Shown here: one piece after another, positions 34,007 through 38,114 of the stretch
How the letters are laid out: every line of letters begins with the position of its first letter
Position numbering within the stretch: position 1 is the first letter of the stretch
Position numbers and translations under genes: made by a program
Source of the DNA: Chitinophagaceae bacterium
Lineage (GTDB): Bacteria > Bacteroidota > Bacteroidia > Chitinophagales > Chitinophagaceae
Length of the DNA stretch: 38,114 bases
Reading direction: 5' to 3'
Assembly (NCBI GenBank): GCA_004322015.1
Contig: SCQT01000097.1
Coordinates: forward strand, 1-38,114
Notes under the pieces: generated by a model
Databases searched by the model: none
Told to the model about the DNA's origin: nothing
Seen by the model: only the letters and a program-made list of their open reading frames with translations

Positions 34007-36205
34007 TCAGTCCTCTTGCCTCTGCTTTTTCGCATCACTGCTGATTTCTTCCGTAGTATTGTTCATTCCGATTGCCTCACCTGCTATTTTATTCAAGAGT
34101 GTAGCAATGGTATCTGTGGAAGCATCTGCTCTTTTCGGATAATTTGGGGAGGAGTAAATATTTTCTGTTTCATGGATTTCATTCTTAACGGATGTCTTTT
34201 GCGCTTTACTCAAAATATTATCCTCAAAAAGATATTCAGTTTTCTTTAAAAGATTATCTATGTATACACTATAACCACCTACCCATGGGCTGGGTATTGG
34301 ATTTTGTTGCATACTGATTTGCTGATTCAATGCATTTAACAATCTGGTAATTCTGACACTATGCCCGGTGATAATATAAAACTGCTGCAGGTTATGCTGT
34401 TCCCGGCCCGGTTCCTGTTCCATTCTCCGGAGGGAAAGAAATGCATTGTTATTGGTCATTTCAGCTTCACGGCGAACTTTAATAAAATCATTGAATGACC
34501 TTTTCTCACCTTTTTCTAAAGCATTTTTCACTTTTCCCAAATACTCCCTGTTAGCATTAATTGCTTCCTGAATGAGTGCAGGAAAGCGATATTTTTCCCA
34601 TAAGGGCCAGAAAGCAAATCCGCCTAACAGCGCAAGCCCGCAGCCGGCCAGTGTATTGATCAAACGGATGCCTCCTAACAGCCACGTAACCGGTTCTATG
34701 AGATGGAACAACGCAATCACCATGATGGTAATAAAAAATGCAGCCACCGCGTAATTCCGCAAGATATACCAAGTCATTAAAAAGGAGCAGACGACCACAA
34801 TGGCTATATTCACAGGCAGTGGAAAGTGAAAAATAAATATCAATGTTCCGGTAATCACACCCAGTACGGTACCTTCCATACGGCGAAAGGCCTTTTTAAG
34901 GGTAGCGCCAAATTCAGGTTGCTGTACGATCATCACGGTCATGGCTATCCAATACCCGTGCGGGATATGGAAAAATTTATATGCTGCCACACCGATCCCC
35001 ATCCCGAGAGCTAAACGCAAAGCAAAACGAAAAGTAAAGGAACGGAAATTAAATTCAAATCTCACCCAGGGAACTTGTTGAGGTATGGTAGCTCCCGTCA
35101 GCAAATTCCGAAGGAAAAAGGTCATATTACCTTCTGAAGGGATCGCTTTTTCAATCAAGGTTTGTGCCTCTTCAAAAACGCTGATCAATTTATCCAAGGA
35201 CTCAGTCATTGGGCTAAGCAGAGCGGAAAGGGACTGGCGTTCTGTCTCTTTTTGCCATAAGGCGATGCTTTGTTTACTTTTCTTGATGCTGAGGCTGGCG
35301 GCATAAATATCTTCTGCCCGATGAGTAATAATACTCAAAGCGATGCGCCTGGCAGCCTGCGCCAGGTTAGTTGTCATATTGTGGAACAATTCTTCGGGGA
35401 AACCGGCATACCGCCGTGCTGATTCATCGAATGCCTGCAGGGAAGACACTGAGTTGCCAGCCTCTGAAGCCATTCTTCTCAATTCTACCAGACGAAAGGA
35501 ATAGCGGTTCTGCCTGGCATGAGCCAGCGCCTGCTTCCTGCTTAGCAATTCCATCGAACTGTTCAACTCATTTCTAAGTAATAATTCCTTTTCATCCAAC
35601 GTAGTGACAGGGTTTTTATCAGATGAAACATCCTCATAGACTTCTTCAAAGGCATCGAGCCAGTCCGCCAGCGCTTTCCAGGTGAGGGCAATGGACCGCC
35701 TGAACGGACTGAAAGGCACAAAAGCCCAGGCGAGCAACGTGAATAATAAAGCCAGGATTCCGCCAATCAATATCCACACAAACATTTCACCTGCTAATGC
35801 ACTGTTGCCGGGATGATCTAATGCCAGCAGATATAACAACAGCACTCCGACAGTGATGCCAGGGCCATAATTGCCGCTCTGTCTGACAAACCCACCCAGA
35901 AATGCCAGTGCACCCATCAGAAAGGCGGCTATCAGCCAATGATGGCCCGCCAGCGTCCCTAAAGCGCCGCATACAGCACAAGCCACCACAGCGCCGCCTA
36001 ATATCAATAATTTTAAAGGATAGCTACCCTGAATAGTTATATTTGATAATATTTGCGCAGTAATAGATATCCATACCGCAGGAGCCATATTATGAGTCAC
36101 CATTCCCCAAATCAGTGGCAGTATGAAAGCAAGCGTGACTCTCACTCCACGGCCCGCCGCAGGCTCAAAGTATTCATCGAGGACGATTTGATGTATAGAC
36201 TTCAA
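34007..36205 (-). CDS. FUSC-family membrane protein (YccS/YhfK-like)
   Basis: The 732-residue protein has the FUSC duplicated layout: about six membrane segments in residues 20-165, a long cytoplasmic helical region (about 175-370), a second set of membrane segments (about 395-525; RLALGMGIGVAAYKFFHIPHGYWIAMTVMIVQQPEFGATLKKAFRRMEGTVLG has the family core) and a C-terminal helical tail. Relatives are linked to export of aromatic acids or fusaric acid, though YccS has no settled substrate. The start is TTG at 36205; the upstream frame has a stop five codons earlier and no ATG, so this is the only likely start. The tail overlaps no other gene. Confidence 0.88.
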   Translation of the reverse strand: MKSIHQIVLDEYFEPAAGRGVRVTLAFILPLIWGMVTHNMAPAVWISITAQILSNITIQGSYPLKLLILGGAVVACAVCGALGTLAGHHWLIAAFLMGALAFLGGFVRQSGNYGPGITVGVLLLYLLALDHPGNSALAGEMFVWILIGGILALLFTLLAWAFVPFSPFRRSIALTWKALADWLDAFEEVYEDVSSDKNPVTTLDEKELLLRNELNSSMELLSRKQALAHARQNRYSFRLVELRRMASEAGNSVSSLQAFDESARRYAGFPEELFHNMTTNLAQAARRIALSIITHRAEDIYAASLSIKKSKQSIALWQKETERQSLSALLSPMTESLDKLISVFEEAQTLIEKAIPSEGNMTFFLRNLLTGATIPQQVPWVRFEFNFRSFTFRFALRLALGMGIGVAAYKFFHIPHGYWIAMTVMIVQQPEFGATLKKAFRRMEGTVLGVITGTLIFIFHFPLPVNIAIVVVCSFLMTWYILRNYAVAAFFITIMVIALFHLIEPVTWLLGGIRLINTLAGCGLALLGGFAFWPLWEKYRFPALIQEAINANREYLGKVKNALEKGEKRSFNDFIKVRREAEMTNNNAFLSLRRMEQEPGREQHNLQQFYIITGHSVRITRLLNALNQQISMQQNPIPSPWVGGYSVYIDNLLKKTEYLFEDNILSKAQKTSVKNEIHETENIYSSPNYPKRADASTDTIATLLNKIAGEAIGMNNTTEEISSDAKKQRQED

Positions 36206-36279
36206 CAGGAAGAAAATTTATCTAAACAAAAGTTACTATTCTGATCAGCAAAATTCTTCAGTTGAAAATGAAAGAAAAA

Positions 36280-37164
36280 TTAAGATTTCTTCAATGGCGC
36301 ATTTTTAATCAGTAAAGTTATCCATGTCCCTGCTACGAAGGGGAACGTGAATACCCCTCCAACTGCATCCAAAAGATGATAATCAACCAGGAAGTTATCT
36401 ATTATAATGGTAATCGCTGAGCCAATCAATACCCAAAGTCCGTCCCATTTTTTATTTCCGGAGAGAGCGATAGCAGTCAAAACTGCGTTAAAACCAAACA
36501 AGCCCAAATGAATCTGTTCTACCGGTTGTCCATTCATCAGAGAAAGTATAATGCCTAACAGAGAAGCGGCTAAACCATATAATGCCGCGACATGATTGCC
36601 GATAAAAACACCTATGAAAAATATAACACTCGTAAGGAAGCTTGCCTGGAAAATGACCTGGCCGAAACCATTGGCTATGGCTAAAAAGTTATCATATCTG
36701 GTAAACTCAGAATTTGTATGGATCAAATCAGAAGCTGGAATTATAACATAATGACGAAGCAAAAAGACTAAGGTCCAGGCAGCTACAATGAAAGGAAAGG
36801 TATAGCCGGGAACTTTTTTAATAATAAATAAATGTTGTACAATCGCTGCAAATGCTCCTCCTATAAGAATGAATACCCAAATAAGTGGCGTATTGTCAAA
36901 TAAAAATATTAAAGCCACACCAACCAATGCAGGACTAAAGCCGTATAAACCGGCATGAATTTCTTCCGGATTATACTTTAATAATTTAGCAGTGAGCGTA
37001 CCTGCTGTATCAGCTACAATGGCTGCTATCCCATATTGCCAGCCACCGACAAAAAGCCCTATGATAAAAAGCAGACCGGTCCACCTGTTTTCCTGCAGCA
37101 TAATCTGCCCCATCCCTTTCAATATTTCGTCAACAAATGGAGCCTTTTCGAAATACTTATTCAT
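36280..37164 (-). CDS. Urea transporter
   Basis: The 294-residue inner-membrane protein shows the duplicated UT fold. The first repeat has HAGLYGFSPALVGVAL, the second has HLGLFGFNAVLTAIAL, matching the conserved pore segments of SLC14/bacterial urea channels. The N-terminal MGQIMLQENRWTGLLFIIGLF is also typical. It lets urea pass down its gradient. No urease gene is in the window, so nitrogen use or osmotic equilibration are both open. It lies 74 nt upstream of the FUSC gene in the same direction. Confidence 0.9.
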   Translation of the reverse strand: MNKYFEKAPFVDEILKGMGQIMLQENRWTGLLFIIGLFVGGWQYGIAAIVADTAGTLTAKLLKYNPEEIHAGLYGFSPALVGVALIFLFDNTPLIWVFILIGGAFAAIVQHLFIIKKVPGYTFPFIVAAWTLVFLLRHYVIIPASDLIHTNSEFTRYDNFLAIANGFGQVIFQASFLTSVIFFIGVFIGNHVAALYGLAASLLGIILSLMNGQPVEQIHLGLFGFNAVLTAIALSGNKKWDGLWVLIGSAITIIIDNFLVDYHLLDAVGGVFTFPFVAGTWITLLIKNAPLKKS

Positions 37165-37406
37165 TCTATGAAGGATATTTTACCAACAATTTCAGTAAAG
37201 GCAAATTGGCAGTACAAAGATGCAAATCTTTTATACTAATAATAAGGTTGAATATTTATGATGGAGCAAGTAACATCACTCGGTTTCTCCCCGCACCGAC
37301 ACAAACACATTTATCCTATTATTTGCATATTCCCCTCTAAGGTATTCATAACAATATGATTGGGGAAAATGAAGAACCCTAACAATTATTGATCAAACGG
37401 CTTTCA
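37165..37406. other. Intergenic gap without recognised features
   Basis: This 242-nt stretch between the GH20 gene and the urea transporter holds no ORF with support, no strong hairpin and no complete promoter. A CATCTTTG box near 37212-37219 (minus strand) is one mismatch from the -7 consensus and could serve the urea transporter. Confidence 0.4.
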
Positions 37407-38114
37407 TTATTTTTTGTCAGCCCTTTTATTCAACTCCTCTATAGGCATATAGATCATCCGGCCTACCGGTTTATCGCCCTCATAGGTGATCACTTTCAGC
37501 ATCACCGCATCTTCAGGAGGTGTCAGGGGCTCGGTATATTTAGGATAAAAATTATCCGGGAAAGTATTATCAAAGCTGTAATAAATATCCAGTCCATCCA
37601 CTTCGGTGCTCAACTCAATTCTTAGTTTTTTGTCCGCCGCACGGCTGACTTTAAAAATAGGATCGTACACACTGGGCGCATATTTAATTTGTGCGGCATC
37701 CAATCTTTTAAAATGCTGCTCTACTCTTCCAAAAAAGTCATTCCAGTTCCGCTTTTCTTTTGGCGACCATAATGCTTCTGCAATCGCCATTCCGCGAGGC
37801 CAGGTCATATATTCGGCATAACGCATATTATAAACCTGCTCGGTCCATAAGTTGGCTTGCCCGCCTTTAATTAATTTCGGGTCAACACTATCCGGCAGAG
37901 GTTCAAACTGATAGGCTTTATTCAACAATAAGGTAGAATAGACACGGGGTTCCACAATAGGATCTCCCTGCATATAATCAATATAAGTAAAGGCAGTCGG
38001 GCTCATCACTACCTCATGCCCCATCTTAGCAGCCTGTATTCCGCCTTCCATTCCCCGCCAGCTCATCACAGCCGCATTAGGCGCTAATCCTCCTTCCAGG
38101 ATCTCATCCCAGCC
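37407..38114 (-). CDS. GH20 family beta-N-acetylhexosaminidase, C-terminal part (partial)
   Basis: The open frame runs off the right edge, so the N-terminus is missing; the GTG near 38069 is an internal codon. The visible ~236 residues begin with GWDEILEGGLAPNAAVMSWRG, a conserved GH20 active-site region, and go on with GGQANLWTEQV, YMTWPRGMAIAEALWSPK and a C-terminal Ig-like tail (DGLDIYYSFDNTFPD). The enzyme removes terminal beta-linked GlcNAc or GalNAc from glycans or chitin fragments, usually in the periplasm. Confidence 0.92.
   Translation of the reverse strand, partial: GWDEILEGGLAPNAAVMSWRGMEGGIQAAKMGHEVVMSPTAFTYIDYMQGDPIVEPRVYSTLLLNKAYQFEPLPDSVDPKLIKGGQANLWTEQVYNMRYAEYMTWPRGMAIAEALWSPKEKRNWNDFFGRVEQHFKRLDAAQIKYAPSVYDPIFKVSRAADKKLRIELSTEVDGLDIYYSFDNTFPDNFYPKYTEPLTPPEDAVMLKVITYEGDKPVGRMIYMPIEELNKRADKK

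Overview
The window looks like a Bacteroidota chromosome, probably Chitinophagaceae or a near relative. The signs are a SusC/SusD pair whose SusC carries an STN domain next to an ECF sigma factor and FecR anti-sigma gene, several promoters of the Bacteroidota type (TTTG ~19-20 nt TAnnTTTG), almost no Shine-Dalgarno sequences, short lipoprotein signal peptides, and an atpD-atpC pair standing apart from the other ATP synthase genes. No rRNA, tRNA, CRISPR array, transposase or phage gene was seen.

Positions 1-18360 form a polysaccharide utilisation locus that probably acts on alpha-mannan or high-mannose glycans. A rightward set holds the tail of a GH2 enzyme, a six-hairpin glycosidase-like protein, an MFS sugar/acid transporter, a formylglycine sulfatase and a small lipoprotein. 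A leftward operon holds SusC, SusD, a SusE-like lipoprotein, a GH76 endo-alpha-1,6-mannanase and a GH92 alpha-mannosidase, followed by an alkaline-phosphatase-superfamily hydrolase. At the head sit FecR (leftward) and the divergent ECF sigma gene. Surface GH76 would cut the mannan backbone, SusCD would import fragments, and the periplasmic GH92, sulfatase and phosphatase-like enzymes would trim them. The FecR/sigma pair would sense substrate through the SusC STN domain.

Positions 18400-29240 are mostly household genes: an LD-carboxypeptidase, an alpha/beta hydrolase with an orphan sensor kinase, YqgE, ATP synthase beta and epsilon, PabB and PabC for p-aminobenzoate, a small membrane protein, a ClC channel with CBS domains and an MgtC-family protein. 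A cluster of three hairpins sharing TGNAA loops lies at 19423-19508.

Positions 29292-33222 form a sulfite-reduction unit: siroheme sulfite/nitrite reductase with a C-terminal HEPN-like region, SUMT (cobA) and precorrin-2 dehydrogenase. The most interesting feature of the window lies upstream. A near-perfect promoter drives a ~200 nt leader that encodes a 25-codon peptide with three Cys codons (Cys, then Cys-Cys) and then an intrinsic terminator. A segment at the end of the small ORF can pair with the terminator's 5' arm. This has the architecture of cysteine-dependent transcription attenuation.

Positions 33282-38114 carry an HxpB-like phosphatase, a FUSC-family membrane protein, a urea transporter and the C-terminal part of a GH20 hexosaminidase. 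Degenerate 7-bp tandem tracts recur at several places, including inside fecR and over the stop codons of fecR and the ClC gene.
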